From: an uncultured Pseudomonas sp.
GTDB taxonomy: Bacteria > Pseudomonadota > Gammaproteobacteria > Pseudomonadales > Pseudomonadaceae
Direction: 5' to 3'
Assembly (NCBI GenBank): GCA_943912755.1
Contig: CALTWF010000013.1
Coordinates: 11,073-75,072, forward strand
DNA length: 64,000 nt
In this document: positions 54,689-63,827 of the stretch, piece after piece
Layout: every line of letters begins with the position of its first letter
Numbering within the stretch: position 1 is the stretch's first letter
Made by a program: the position numbers and the translations under genes
The notes under the pieces: generated by a model
What the model was told of the DNA's origin: nothing
Seen by the model: only the letters and a program-made list of their open reading frames with translations
Database searches by the model: none

Positions 54689-56005
54689 GTGAACAGGTTT
54701 CGCCATGGCTCAATACTGGCCGCGGCCCTGAGTGCCATTTCCACTGGCGCCTCGGCCTACGAGCTGTACTCCGACGCGGACACGACACTGAAACTCAACG
54801 TCCAGGGCGCCCTGGGCTTTTTCCATAGCGACGAAAGCTACAACCAGGGCGGGCCCATCGCCCCGGGCTCGGTGGCCTGGCAGGAAGCCTTCCTGCGCTA
54901 CGGCCTGAGCGGCACCACGCGCCTGGCCGGCAACTCGTCCCTGTACGGGGAATTCAACGTCGTCAGCAACGGCACCTGGGGCGATGGCGATGCCGCCGGC
55001 TACACCGATGGCAGCGAGCGCCGCACTGCGGTGGACCGGGCCTACGCCGGCTGGCGCTCCGGCGACCTGTTCCCGGCGCTGGGCAAGGATGGCCTGGACT
55101 TTTCCGCCGGTAGCCAGAAGGTCAAGGTCGGCGACGGTTTCATCATCAATGGCGACGGCCTGAGCGTCGGCAACAACATCGCCGACGGCAGCGTCGACCG
55201 TGGCGGCGCCTATTACCTGACCGCGCGCAATGCCTTCGACCGCACCGCCTGGCTCAAGGTCGGCGGCCAGCAGGGCTGGCGCGGCGACCTGATCTGGGTG
55301 AAATCCGACAACCAGCTCAAGGCCAAACCGGAACTGGGCATCGCCGTGCTGGAACATGTCGCCGCCGAGGGCACCGTCGGCCTGACCTACGTCAAGGGCC
55401 TGGGGGTCGATGAAAAACTCGCCAACCCGTTCAGCGCCCAGCGCGACGGCCTGCACATCACCAGCCTGCGGGCCCAGGGCAATGCCGGGGTCAAGGACCT
55501 GTTCCTGTCGTTCGAGTACGCCCGTGAAGCCAAGCGCCTGGGTGATGAACACGCCTGGTACGCCGAGGCCGGCTGGACCTTCTCCGCGCTGCCCTGGCAG
55601 CCGCGCGTCGGCTATCGCTACAGCCGCTATTCCGAGGACTACGATCCGCTGTTCAGCGGATTCAGCCGCGGCTATGGCACCTGGTTCCAGGGCGAGGTGG
55701 CGGCCAACTATGCCGGGCCGTTCCAGCGCAATGCGGTGGTGCACATGGCCAGCCTCGGCCTGACCCCGCACCGCGACGTGGCCATGGGCCTGCTGGCCTT
55801 CGACTTCTCCAGCCTCGACAAGCGCCAGGGCGACCTCGCCGCGCGGGAACTGGACCTGTATCTGGACTGGACCGTCGGCCAGTTCACCATCAGCCCGCTG
55901 ATCGGCCTGTACAAACCGCGGAAAAGCGCGGAGCAGGGCGGTTCGCAGCAGGGCAGCGACGACCTGAACCTGTATAGCCAGATGGTGGTTTCCTTCGCCT
56001 TCTGA
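54689..56005 (+). CDS. putative outer-membrane beta-barrel porin
   Basis: This 438-residue protein has a signal peptide (MNRFRHGSILAAALSAISTG, cut near ASA), alternating amphipathic strands and a C-terminal phenylalanine (VVSFAF), as expected for a BAM-inserted barrel. GTG at 54689 is taken as the start because AAAAGGGG lies 7 bases upstream and the signal peptide begins there; the ATG 39 bases earlier would add a non-signal leader. The next gene, a periplasmic sulfatase, follows after 61 bases, so uptake of a sulfated substrate is an attractive inference. I do not recognise the porin family. Confidence 0.78.
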   Translation: MNRFRHGSILAAALSAISTGASAYELYSDADTTLKLNVQGALGFFHSDESYNQGGPIAPGSVAWQEAFLRYGLSGTTRLAGNSSLYGEFNVVSNGTWGDGDAAGYTDGSERRTAVDRAYAGWRSGDLFPALGKDGLDFSAGSQKVKVGDGFIINGDGLSVGNNIADGSVDRGGAYYLTARNAFDRTAWLKVGGQQGWRGDLIWVKSDNQLKAKPELGIAVLEHVAAEGTVGLTYVKGLGVDEKLANPFSAQRDGLHITSLRAQGNAGVKDLFLSFEYAREAKRLGDEHAWYAEAGWTFSALPWQPRVGYRYSRYSEDYDPLFSGFSRGYGTWFQGEVAANYAGPFQRNAVVHMASLGLTPHRDVAMGLLAFDFSSLDKRQGDLAARELDLYLDWTVGQFTISPLIGLYKPRKSAEQGGSQQGSDDLNLYSQMVVSFAF

Positions 56006-56066
56006 TGACTTTTCCCGGCCTTGCGCCTTCCCACTCTTTATTCCAATTACAACAAGGACCTTCTCC

Positions 56067-57752
56067 ATGCGTGTTCCTTACTTCCCCACGGCGCTGGCCA
56101 CGGCGATCGGCCTGGCTGGCGTGCTGGGCATCACCCCGGCGCAGGCGGCCTCGCGCGACCCGGGCAAGCCGAACATCCTGGTGGTGGTGGCCGACGACAT
56201 GGGCTACGGCGACCTCGGCAGCTTCGGCAGCGAGATCGACACGCCGAACCTCGATGCCCTGGCGGCCTCCGGCGTGCAACTGACCAACTTCCAGGCCATG
56301 CCGGCCTGCTCGCCGACCCGCGCCGCGCTGCTGACCGGCGCCGACCCGCACCAGGTCGGCCTGGGCAACATGGCCGAGGAGACCGCGCCCAACCAGGAAG
56401 GCAAGAAAGGCTACGAGGGTTATCTCAACGAGCGTGCCGTGACCATCGCCTCGCTGCTGCGCGATGCCGGCTACGACACCTACCTGAGCGGCAAATGGCA
56501 CCTGGGCAGCACCGCCCAGACCGGCCCGGACCAGCGCGGCTTCGAGCACTCGTTCAGCCTGCTCAGCGGCGGCGCCAGTCACTACCCGGACATGAAGCCG
56601 GCCTACGCGCCGACCCCGGACGCCAAGGCGCCCTATGCCGAGGACGGCAAGCGCCTGGACAAGCTGCCGGCGGACTTCAGCTACTCCTCGCAGTACTACG
56701 CCGAGCGCATGATCGACTACATCGCCGCCGACAAGGACAGCGGCCGGCCGTTCTTCGGCATGCTCGCCTTCACCGCGCCGCACTGGCCGCTGCAGGCCCC
56801 GGACGCGGCCATCGAGAAGTACCGCGGGCGCTACGACGCCGGCTTCGATGCCTTGCTCGAAGCACGCCTGGCCAAACAGAAGGCCTTGGGCATCATCCCG
56901 GCCGACGCCGAGGCCGCCGCGCGCTCGCCAAAGGGCCAGGCCTGGGACAGCCTGACTCCGGAACAACGCCAGCGCGAAGCCCGGGCCATGGAAATCTACG
57001 CGGCGATGATCGACCAGATGGACGTCAACACCGGGCGGGTCTTCGACTACCTGCGCCAGAACGGCCTGTACGACAACACCATCGTCATCTTCATGTCCGA
57101 CAACGGTGCCGAAGGCCACGACCTCGATGAAACCTGGCCGGCGGAGCTGTTCCCGAAGATCCGCAAGGTGATCGACGAAACCAACGACTTCAGCTACGCG
57201 CACATGGGCAAGCCGGGCTCCTACACCTTCCTGGGGCCGAACTGGTCGCGGGTGGCGGCGCCGACCCTCAGCCTGTTCAAGGGTTTCCCCACCGAGGGCG
57301 GCACGCGTACGGCGGGGATCATCCGGGTGCCGGGGGTCGCTGCCGAGGGCAAGCAGTTGCATCAGCTGGTCAGCGTCAAGGACTTCGCCCCGACCCTGCT
57401 GGAACTGGCCGGGGTCAAGCAGCCGGGCGCCAGCTACCAGGGTCGCGAGGTTACGCCGATGACCGGCACCTCGATCCTGCCGCTGCTCAAGGGTGCGCAG
57501 GCAGCCGAGCGCACCACCGGCGGTGAGCTGTTCGGCAAGCGCTTCGTGCGCAAGGGCGACTGGAAGCTGGTGCATATGCCCAAGCCCTGGGGCAATGGCG
57601 AATGGCAGTTGTTCGACCTCGGCCACGACCTGGCCGAGCGCCACGACCTCAGCGCGCAGCAGCCGCAGAAGGTCGCCGAGCTGAAAAAGGCCTGGGATGA
57701 CTATGCCCGGGACAACCATGTGATCCTGCCGGATCAGGTGAGCGGGTACTGA
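56067..57752 (+). CDS. periplasmic arylsulfatase-family enzyme
   Basis: This 561-residue type I sulfatase has an N-terminal signal peptide (ending AQA at 25-27), metal-binding DDMGYGD (43-49), and the formylglycine motif CSPTR with Cys81 as the modified residue, followed by GKWHLG and SDNGAEGHD. Unlike the cytoplasmic AtsA of P. aeruginosa it is exported, so the substrate should be hydrolysed in the periplasm. The Cys-type site needs a formylglycine-generating enzyme, and none is encoded in this window. The sulfate ester substrate is unknown. Confidence 0.92.
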   Translation: MRVPYFPTALATAIGLAGVLGITPAQAASRDPGKPNILVVVADDMGYGDLGSFGSEIDTPNLDALAASGVQLTNFQAMPACSPTRAALLTGADPHQVGLGNMAEETAPNQEGKKGYEGYLNERAVTIASLLRDAGYDTYLSGKWHLGSTAQTGPDQRGFEHSFSLLSGGASHYPDMKPAYAPTPDAKAPYAEDGKRLDKLPADFSYSSQYYAERMIDYIAADKDSGRPFFGMLAFTAPHWPLQAPDAAIEKYRGRYDAGFDALLEARLAKQKALGIIPADAEAAARSPKGQAWDSLTPEQRQREARAMEIYAAMIDQMDVNTGRVFDYLRQNGLYDNTIVIFMSDNGAEGHDLDETWPAELFPKIRKVIDETNDFSYAHMGKPGSYTFLGPNWSRVAAPTLSLFKGFPTEGGTRTAGIIRVPGVAAEGKQLHQLVSVKDFAPTLLELAGVKQPGASYQGREVTPMTGTSILPLLKGAQAAERTTGGELFGKRFVRKGDWKLVHMPKPWGNGEWQLFDLGHDLAERHDLSAQQPQKVAELKKAWDDYARDNHVILPDQVSGY

Positions 57753-57762
57753 ACCTTGCGGC

Positions 57763-57838
57763 CTCATCGCTGGCAAGCCAGCTCCCACAGGTTCAGCGGC
57801 GCCGCGGACACTGTGGGAGCTGGCTTGCCAGCGATAGG
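57763..57838. repeat. REP pair
   Basis: TCGCTGGCAAGCCAGCTCCC faces GGGAGCTGGCTTGCCAGCGA between the sulfatase and RND genes. Confidence 0.88.
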
Positions 57839-57925
57839 TCCCTCGACAACGACTAACCCATTTGGACGATGCCCCTCCATCCGAGTCGCCTGACTATCCA
57901 GTCAAAGGCCAACGAGAGGCGGGCA

Positions 57926-60349
57926 ATGAACCAGGTCAAACAATGGGTGGCGCATAGCGTCGAGGGGATCGCGGACCGGCTGATGGCCTGGCGCAAGGGA
58001 CTGCTGGCGCTGTTCGTGCTGCTCAGCCTGGGCCTGGGCTACAGCGCCCTGAACAGCCAGCTGGACCCGGGCTTCAACAAGCAGATCCCGGTGCGCCATG
58101 CCTACATGCTGAACTTCCTCAAGTACAGCCAGTACTTCACCGGCGCCAACCGCTTCCTGGTCAGCGTGCGCTGGAAGGGCGAGGGCGATATCTATAACGC
58201 CGAGTTCCTCGAGACCCTGCGCAAGGTCACCGACGATGTGTTCTTCATTTCCGGGGTCAGCCGCCCCAGCGTGACCTCGCTGTTCACCGCCAACGTGCGC
58301 TATATCGAAATCACCGAGGAAGGTTTCTACGGCGATGTGGTGGTGCCGCCGCGCTTCAGCGGCACGCCGGAGGACCTGGCCCAGGTGCGCAGCAATGCCG
58401 CCGCCTCCGGGCAGGTCGGCCGGCTGATCGCCAACGACCTGAAGTCCGCCATGGTCCGCGCCGACCTGCAGGACCTCGACCCGCGCAGCGGCAAGCCGGT
58501 GGACTACACCCAGATCGCCCAGCGCCTGGAAGAGGTGCGGCAGAAGTATTCCAGCGACCAGGTCGAGATCAATATCGTCGGCTTCGCCAAGCTGATGGGC
58601 GATGTGGTCGAGGGCCTGACCACGGTGATCGGCTTCTTCGCCATCGCCTTCGTCATCACCGGCCTGCTGCTGTGGCTGTATTCGCGCTCGCTGCGCCTGA
58701 CCGTGGTGGCCTTGCTGGTGGCGCTGCTGCCGGTGGTCTGGCTGCTCGGCCTGCTGCCGCTGCTGGGGCTGGGCATCGATCCGATGTCGATCCTGGTGCC
58801 GTTCCTGATCTTCTCCATCGGCGTGTCCCATGCGGTGCAGATGACCAATGCCTGGAAGCAGGACGTGGTCGCCGGGGCCAGCGCCCTGCAGGGCGCGCGC
58901 ACGGCCTTCTGCAAGATCTTCATTCCCGGCTCCCTGGCCCTGCTGATGAACGCACTGGGCTTCGCGGTGATCATGCTCATCGATATTCCCATCGTCCACG
59001 AACTGGGGGTGACCGCCTGCATCGGCGTGATGCTGATGATCGTCACCAACAAGCTGATGCTGCCGATCATCCTTTCCTGGCTGGCCCTGGAACCTGGCCT
59101 GCTGCGCCGCGAGCAGGCCGGCGGGCAGGGCCGCCATGCCCTGTGGTGGCGCCTGTCGGTCCTGGCCGAGCCGGGCCCGGCGCTGGCGGTGTTCGGCCTG
59201 AGCCTGCTGTTGCTCGCCGCCGGCACCTGGAAGGCCCGCGACCTGACGGTTGGCGATATCGGCGCCGGCGCCCCGGAACTGCGCGCCGATTCGCGCTACA
59301 ACCAGGACAACGCGCGGATCATCGGCAGCTATTCCATCGGCCTCGACGTGCTGGCGGTGTTCGTCCAGGCCCACGGCGTCGAGGAGGGTTGCCTGAGTCC
59401 CGAGGTGATGCGCGCGGTGGAGGGCTTCGACTTTCATATGCGTGCGGTGCAGGGCGTGCAGTCGGTGCAGAGCGTGGCCGGCATGGGCAAGCGGGTGATT
59501 GCCGGCAACAACGAAGGCAATCCGCGCTGGGCGGCGATTCCCGGATCGTCCCGGGGCCTGAGCCAGGGCGCCCGCGCCTATATGCCCGACGACGGGCTGG
59601 TCACCGACGGCTGCCAGCAGATGCAGATCCTGGTGTTCCTCGCCGATCACGAGGGCGCCACCATCAGCCATGCGATCAGCGAGGCCCGGCGCATCATCGG
59701 CGAGGTCTCCACGCCCCATGTCGAGTTCCTCCTGGCCGGCGGCAACGTCGGGGTGATGGCGGCGTCCAACGAGGCGGTCAAGCGCGCCGAGGTCATCATG
59801 CTGGCGGCGCTGTTCGGCTCGGTGGCGCTGTTCTGCTGGCTGACCTTCCTGTCCATGCGTGCGGTGCTGTGCATCCTGGTGCCGCTGGCCATCGTGGCGA
59901 TCCTGTGCAACGCGCTGATGGCCCTGCTCGGCATCGGCCTGAAGGTCGCTACCCTGCCGGTGATGGCCCTGGGCGTGGGGGTCGGGGTCGACTACGGGAT
60001 CTACCTGTACGAACGCATCCAGCACGAGATGGCTGCCGGCGCCGACCTGCGCGAGGCCTTCTACCAGGCCATGTGCCAGCGCGGTACGGCGGCGGTGTTC
60101 ACCGCCCTGACCATGTCCATCGGGGTCTGCACCTGGGCTTTTGCGCCGCTGAAATTCCAGGCCGACATGGGCGTGCTGCTGTCGTTCATGTTCCTGGTCA
60201 ACGTGCTCGGCGCGATCTTCCTGCTGCCGGCCCTGGCCGCCTGGTTCAACCGCGGCCGGCCGCTGGTGGTGCGCGAGGCGCAGTCGGTCGAAGTCGTGCG
60301 CGGCGAGCTGCGCCTGAAACAGCAAGCGGCAGCGCCGCACATCCGTTAG
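57926..60349 (+). CDS. RND/MMPL-family transporter
   Basis: This 807-residue protein has two repeats of a membrane helix, a large periplasmic loop and five helices, the MMPL layout. The first helix block spans about 245-400 and the second about 640-795, with VMALGVGVGVDYGIYLYE in the second. Family members of this kind occur with DUF1302/DUF1329 proteins and a LuxR regulator and are thought to move hydrophobic molecules. No membrane-fusion or outer-membrane partner is adjacent. GAGAGG lies before the ATG at 57926. Confidence 0.9.
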   Translation: MNQVKQWVAHSVEGIADRLMAWRKGLLALFVLLSLGLGYSALNSQLDPGFNKQIPVRHAYMLNFLKYSQYFTGANRFLVSVRWKGEGDIYNAEFLETLRKVTDDVFFISGVSRPSVTSLFTANVRYIEITEEGFYGDVVVPPRFSGTPEDLAQVRSNAAASGQVGRLIANDLKSAMVRADLQDLDPRSGKPVDYTQIAQRLEEVRQKYSSDQVEINIVGFAKLMGDVVEGLTTVIGFFAIAFVITGLLLWLYSRSLRLTVVALLVALLPVVWLLGLLPLLGLGIDPMSILVPFLIFSIGVSHAVQMTNAWKQDVVAGASALQGARTAFCKIFIPGSLALLMNALGFAVIMLIDIPIVHELGVTACIGVMLMIVTNKLMLPIILSWLALEPGLLRREQAGGQGRHALWWRLSVLAEPGPALAVFGLSLLLLAAGTWKARDLTVGDIGAGAPELRADSRYNQDNARIIGSYSIGLDVLAVFVQAHGVEEGCLSPEVMRAVEGFDFHMRAVQGVQSVQSVAGMGKRVIAGNNEGNPRWAAIPGSSRGLSQGARAYMPDDGLVTDGCQQMQILVFLADHEGATISHAISEARRIIGEVSTPHVEFLLAGGNVGVMAASNEAVKRAEVIMLAALFGSVALFCWLTFLSMRAVLCILVPLAIVAILCNALMALLGIGLKVATLPVMALGVGVGVDYGIYLYERIQHEMAAGADLREAFYQAMCQRGTAAVFTALTMSIGVCTWAFAPLKFQADMGVLLSFMFLVNVLGAIFLLPALAAWFNRGRPLVVREAQSVEVVRGELRLKQQAAAPHIR

Positions 60350-60430
60350 GCAGCGATATCGGGGAGCGCCCTATTGTCGGCGCCGGAGGAGATTGGCGAG
60401 ACTGAACGACCTTGCGTTACCTGCACTTCC

Positions 60431-60447
60431 GGGGAGCCTGGCTCCCC
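60431..60447. other. short hairpin upstream of the LuxR gene
   Basis: GGGGAGC and GCTCCCC with a 3-base loop lie 60 bases before the GTG start. There is no T-tract, so it is not a standard terminator. Confidence 0.35.
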
Positions 60448-60508
60448 TAGCCGAACTCATAAAAACAACAAGGGCAGGCCACGGCCTGACCCGAGCGAGG
60501 AGAAGACG

Positions 60509-61738
60509 GTGGAGAATCCTGTATTGACCCGGGAAGGCCTCGATGCGCTTGGCCTGGACCTGGCCGGCTACGATCGCCTGGTCAGCGAAGTCTACGACGG
60601 CGCTATCGACCCCAAGCGCATGGCCCGCGCCCTGACCAGCTTCCGCGACCTCTACGGCGCCAACTACGTGACCCTGATCCTGCGCGTGCCGGACCAGCCG
60701 GACATGGGCCTGATGATCATCGTCGGCGATATCGAAGGCGCCGGCGAGGTCAGCTACATGACCTACCCGCAGACCCACACCCCGTTCAACAACCTGCCGC
60801 TGGACTATGTGTTCACCGTGGACGACGTGCTCAGCCCCGGCCAGTGGGAGCAGTCGGCCTACTTCAAGATGTTCTGCGGGCCGCAGGACGTGTATCACGT
60901 CATGGGCGCCGACATTTCCACCCCGGATGGCGGCAAGCTGCGCCTGCGCATCACCCGGCCCAAGCGCGCCCCGGCGTTCAGCCAGCATGACCGGGCGCTG
61001 TGCGCGATGTTCCTGCCGCACCTGCGCCGGGGCATGCAGATGCACAACCTGCTCGACCGCAGCGAATCCCTTGGCGAACTCTATTCCCAGGCCATCAGCC
61101 GGCTGTCGGTGGCGACCCTGGTGCTCGACGAGAGCGGCAGCGTGCTGCGGGTCAACCCGGTGGCCCAGGACCTGCTGGCCCAGGCCGACGGCCTCAAGCT
61201 GGTGGGTGGGCGCCTGGAAGCCACCTACCCGAGCGACAACCGCGAACTGCAACGGCTGATCCGCAGCGCCTTCTCCCCGGATGCGCCGAAAAGCGCCGAG
61301 GCCATGTCGGTGACCCGGCCGTCCGGACTGGTCAACCTGGGCCTGGTGGTGGAATCGATCCCGTCCCTGGACTGGGCGGAAGAGAAAGGCCAGCCGGCGG
61401 CGCTGGTGTATATCCGCGATGCGGCGAGCAAGTCCCTGGCCAGTGAACTGGTGACCAAGCAACTGTTCAACCTGACCAAGGCCGAGACGGCCCTGGCCAT
61501 GGAGCTGGCCAACGGCCTGTCGCTGGAGGAGGCGGCGGAAGAGCTGAATATCCGCCGCAATACCGCGCGGGCCCACCTGCGCTCGATCTTTTCCAAGACC
61601 GGCGTGCGCCGGCAGACCGAGCTGGTGCGCATCCTGCTCAATAGCGTGGTGGCCCTGGGCAAGCCGAAGGTGGCGCTGAAGGCCGCGGGCAGGCTCAAGG
61701 TGCCACCGCCGCAACTGGCGGTGGCCAGGAGCGCCTGA
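60509..61738 (+). CDS. LuxR-type transcriptional regulator
   Basis: This 409-residue protein has a C-terminal LuxR helix-turn-helix (LTKAETALAMELANGLSLEE, then RRNTARAHLRSIFSKTG) after a PAS-like sensory region (SRLSVATLVLDESGSVLRVN). The start is a GTG at 60509 with AGGAG six bases upstream. No receiver domain is present, so it probably senses a small molecule. It is the same general architecture as TesR, the activator of steroid catabolism in Comamonas. Given its neighbours, that role is a reasonable but unproven inference. Confidence 0.86.
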   Translation: MENPVLTREGLDALGLDLAGYDRLVSEVYDGAIDPKRMARALTSFRDLYGANYVTLILRVPDQPDMGLMIIVGDIEGAGEVSYMTYPQTHTPFNNLPLDYVFTVDDVLSPGQWEQSAYFKMFCGPQDVYHVMGADISTPDGGKLRLRITRPKRAPAFSQHDRALCAMFLPHLRRGMQMHNLLDRSESLGELYSQAISRLSVATLVLDESGSVLRVNPVAQDLLAQADGLKLVGGRLEATYPSDNRELQRLIRSAFSPDAPKSAEAMSVTRPSGLVNLGLVVESIPSLDWAEEKGQPAALVYIRDAASKSLASELVTKQLFNLTKAETALAMELANGLSLEEAAEELNIRRNTARAHLRSIFSKTGVRRQTELVRILLNSVVALGKPKVALKAAGRLKVPPPQLAVARSA

Positions 61739-61745
61739 TTTCTAG

Positions 61746-61771
61746 TCCGGCCGGGGGATGTTCCGGCCGGA
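61746..61771 (+). terminator. hairpin after the LuxR gene
   Basis: TCCGGCCGG pairs perfectly with CCGGCCGGA across an 8-base loop, just after the stop codon. A T-tract is absent, so termination is only probable. Confidence 0.45.
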
Positions 61772-61803
61772 TATCCCTTCGATCATGTTGGCGTTCATCA
61801 GAA

Positions 61804-61887
61804 CATCGCTGGCAAGCCAGCTCCCACAGGTACAGCACAGGTCCCAGGCTATGTGCTGACCCTGTGGGAGCTGGCTTGCCAGCGATG
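61804..61887. repeat. REP pair
   Basis: Inverted TCGCTGGCAAGCCAGCTCCC units flank a 30-base loop just before the SDR gene at 61917. Confidence 0.88.
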
Positions 61888-61916
61888 AATCCACCACCTA
61901 TTTCAGGGAATACTTC

Positions 61917-62684
61917 ATGCCCACCACCGTCATCACCGGCTCCGCCTCCGGCATCGGCGCCGCCGTTGCCGCCACCCTGCGCGCCGCCGGCCACACCGTT
62001 ATCGGTATCGACCGCAGCAACGCCGACGTCATCGCTGATTTGTCCACCCCAGAAGGCCGGGACTCGGCCATCACCCAGGCCCTCGACCTTGCCCACGGCC
62101 GCCTCGACGGCCTGGTCTGCTGCGCCGGCGTAGGCGTCACCGCGCCGTCCTGCGGGCTGATCGTGGCGATCAACCATTTCGGCGTCAGCCAGTTGCTCGC
62201 CGGCTTCGAAGAGGCCCTGGCCAAGGGCGCCAGTCCTGCTGCCCTGGTGGTCGGTTCGGTCGCCGCGATCCGCCCCGATGCACCGCAGCAGCCGATGACC
62301 CAGGCCATGCTCGACAACGACGAAGCCTGCGCCCGGGAGCTGGCCGACAGCCTGGCCGAGCCGCAGGTCGCCTACGCCTGCTCGAAATACGCCATCACCC
62401 ACCACGCCCGGCGCCTCGCCGCACCCTGGGGCCGCAAGGGCATCCGCCTCAATGTGATCGCCCCCGGCGCGGTGGAAACCCCGCTGCATGATGCCTCGCG
62501 CAACGACCCGCGTTTCGGCCAGGCGGTACGCGATTTCGTCGCGCCGCTGGGGCGCAACGGCCACCCCGGGGAAATCGCCGAACTGATCGCCTTCCTGCAA
62601 TCGGAGCGCGCCGCGTTCATCCACGGCGGGGTGATCTATATCGACGGCGGCATGGATGCCATGGTCCGCCCGCAACAGGTCTGA
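61917..62684 (+). CDS. SDR resembling 3-alpha-hydroxysteroid dehydrogenase (HsdA)
   Basis: This 255-residue SDR starts with the nucleotide motif TGSASGIG. It has the unusual short lobe of the Comamonas 3-alpha-HSD/carbonyl reductase family (GIDRSNADVIADLSTPEGR), the YACSKYA catalytic Tyr-Lys pair, LNVIAPGAVETPL, and the family's C-terminal IDGGMDAMVRPQ. The whole layout matches HsdA, which oxidises 3-alpha-hydroxysteroids at the start of their degradation. The match in the N-terminal and C-terminal blocks is strong; actual substrate remains inferred. It is followed after 9 bases by a second SDR. Confidence 0.86.
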   Translation: MPTTVITGSASGIGAAVAATLRAAGHTVIGIDRSNADVIADLSTPEGRDSAITQALDLAHGRLDGLVCCAGVGVTAPSCGLIVAINHFGVSQLLAGFEEALAKGASPAALVVGSVAAIRPDAPQQPMTQAMLDNDEACARELADSLAEPQVAYACSKYAITHHARRLAAPWGRKGIRLNVIAPGAVETPLHDASRNDPRFGQAVRDFVAPLGRNGHPGEIAELIAFLQSERAAFIHGGVIYIDGGMDAMVRPQQV

Positions 62685-62693
62685 GGAGTTGCC

Positions 62694-63527
62694 ATGCACA
62701 AGGTTGCATTGATTACCGGTGCCAGTCGCGGCATTGGCCGCGAGACCGCATTGGCCTTCGCCGCCGCGGGCTACGACGTGGCGATCAGCGCCCGTACCCG
62801 CGACGAAGGCGAGCAGCACCCGCACGCCCTGCGCGATGCCAATGGCGCGCCACTGGCCGGCAGCCTCAACGCCACGGCCGACGCCATCCGCGCCCTTGGC
62901 TGCCGCGTGCTGGTGGTGCCCATGGACCTGCTCGACAGCGACTCGGCGCTGGCCGCGTGCCGGACGGTGCTGGAGCAGTTCGGCCGCATCGATGTGCTGG
63001 TCAACAACGCCATCTACCAGGGCAGCGATCTCAATGCCGGGTTCCTCGACCTGCAGCCGGAAACCCTGGAGCGCATGTTCCACGGCTACATCCTCACGCC
63101 ATTCCTGCTGACCCGGGCGGTGACCCGGGCGATGGCGGAGCAGGGCGGCGGCGTGGTGATCAACGTCACCTCCGGCGCCGGCGAAAGCGACCCGCCGGTG
63201 GCGGCCGGCAAGGGCGGCTGGGGCTATGCCTATGGGGCCGGCAAGGCGGCGGTGTCGCGGTTGTCCGGGATAGTCGCGGCGGAACTGGGCGAGGCGGGGA
63301 TCCGCGCGTACACGGTCAATCCCGGCGTGGTCAGCACTGATGCGCTCAAGGCCACCATCGGCGAGCAGGGCCTGATCGCCCTGCGCGCCGGCACCGCGCC
63401 GCCCGAGGTGCCGGCGGCGGTGATGCTGTGGCTGGCGACCGATGAGCGGGCGCCGGCCTACCAGAAACGCACGATCGCCGCGCAGGTGTTGGCGCTGGAG
63501 CAGCGCATAGTGCCGGACTGGCGTTGA
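62694..63527 (+). CDS. short-chain dehydrogenase/reductase
   Basis: This 277-residue classical SDR has TGASRGIG (residues 8-15), NNA (NNAIYQG) and the YAYGAGKAA active-site block with Tyr and Lys. GAGGAG precedes the ATG. It is longer than the usual 250 because of an inserted segment after the second strand (DEGEQHPHALRDANGAPLAG). It is probably cotranscribed with the HsdA-like gene. The substrate cannot be assigned. Confidence 0.88.
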   Translation: MHKVALITGASRGIGRETALAFAAAGYDVAISARTRDEGEQHPHALRDANGAPLAGSLNATADAIRALGCRVLVVPMDLLDSDSALAACRTVLEQFGRIDVLVNNAIYQGSDLNAGFLDLQPETLERMFHGYILTPFLLTRAVTRAMAEQGGGVVINVTSGAGESDPPVAAGKGGWGYAYGAGKAAVSRLSGIVAAELGEAGIRAYTVNPGVVSTDALKATIGEQGLIALRAGTAPPEVPAAVMLWLATDERAPAYQKRTIAAQVLALEQRIVPDWR

Positions 63528-63562
63528 TGGCAGTCCCGGTAACCTCTGTGTCAATGCCGGCC

Positions 63563-63803
63563 TAATCGCTGGCAAGCCAGCTCCCACAGGGTCCGAGCCG
63601 AGCACAGATAGTGTGGCTGGCCCATAACCCTGTGGGAGTCGGCTTGCCGACGATGAGGCCGACGGTCAAACATCAATCTGCTTGCCAGCCACCATGGAAT
63701 CTCCCACAGGGTCCGAGCCGAGCACAGATAGTGTGGCTGGCCCATAGCCCTGTGGGAGTCGGCTTGCCGACGATGAGGCCAGCAGTCACAACATCAATCT
63801 GCG
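63563..63803. repeat. REP cluster with a 120-bp tandem duplication
   Basis: After an ordinary REP arm (63563-63590), a unit of about 102 bases at 63581-63682 recurs at 63701-63803 with only a few changes, at a period of 120 bases. Each copy carries CTCCCACAGGGTCCGAGCCG and the opposite arm GTGGGAGTCGGCTTGCCGAC, a third REP subtype. It lies between convergent genes. Confidence 0.85.
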
Positions 63804-63827
63804 TCCATGGTGGTCATTGCCCGGCGC

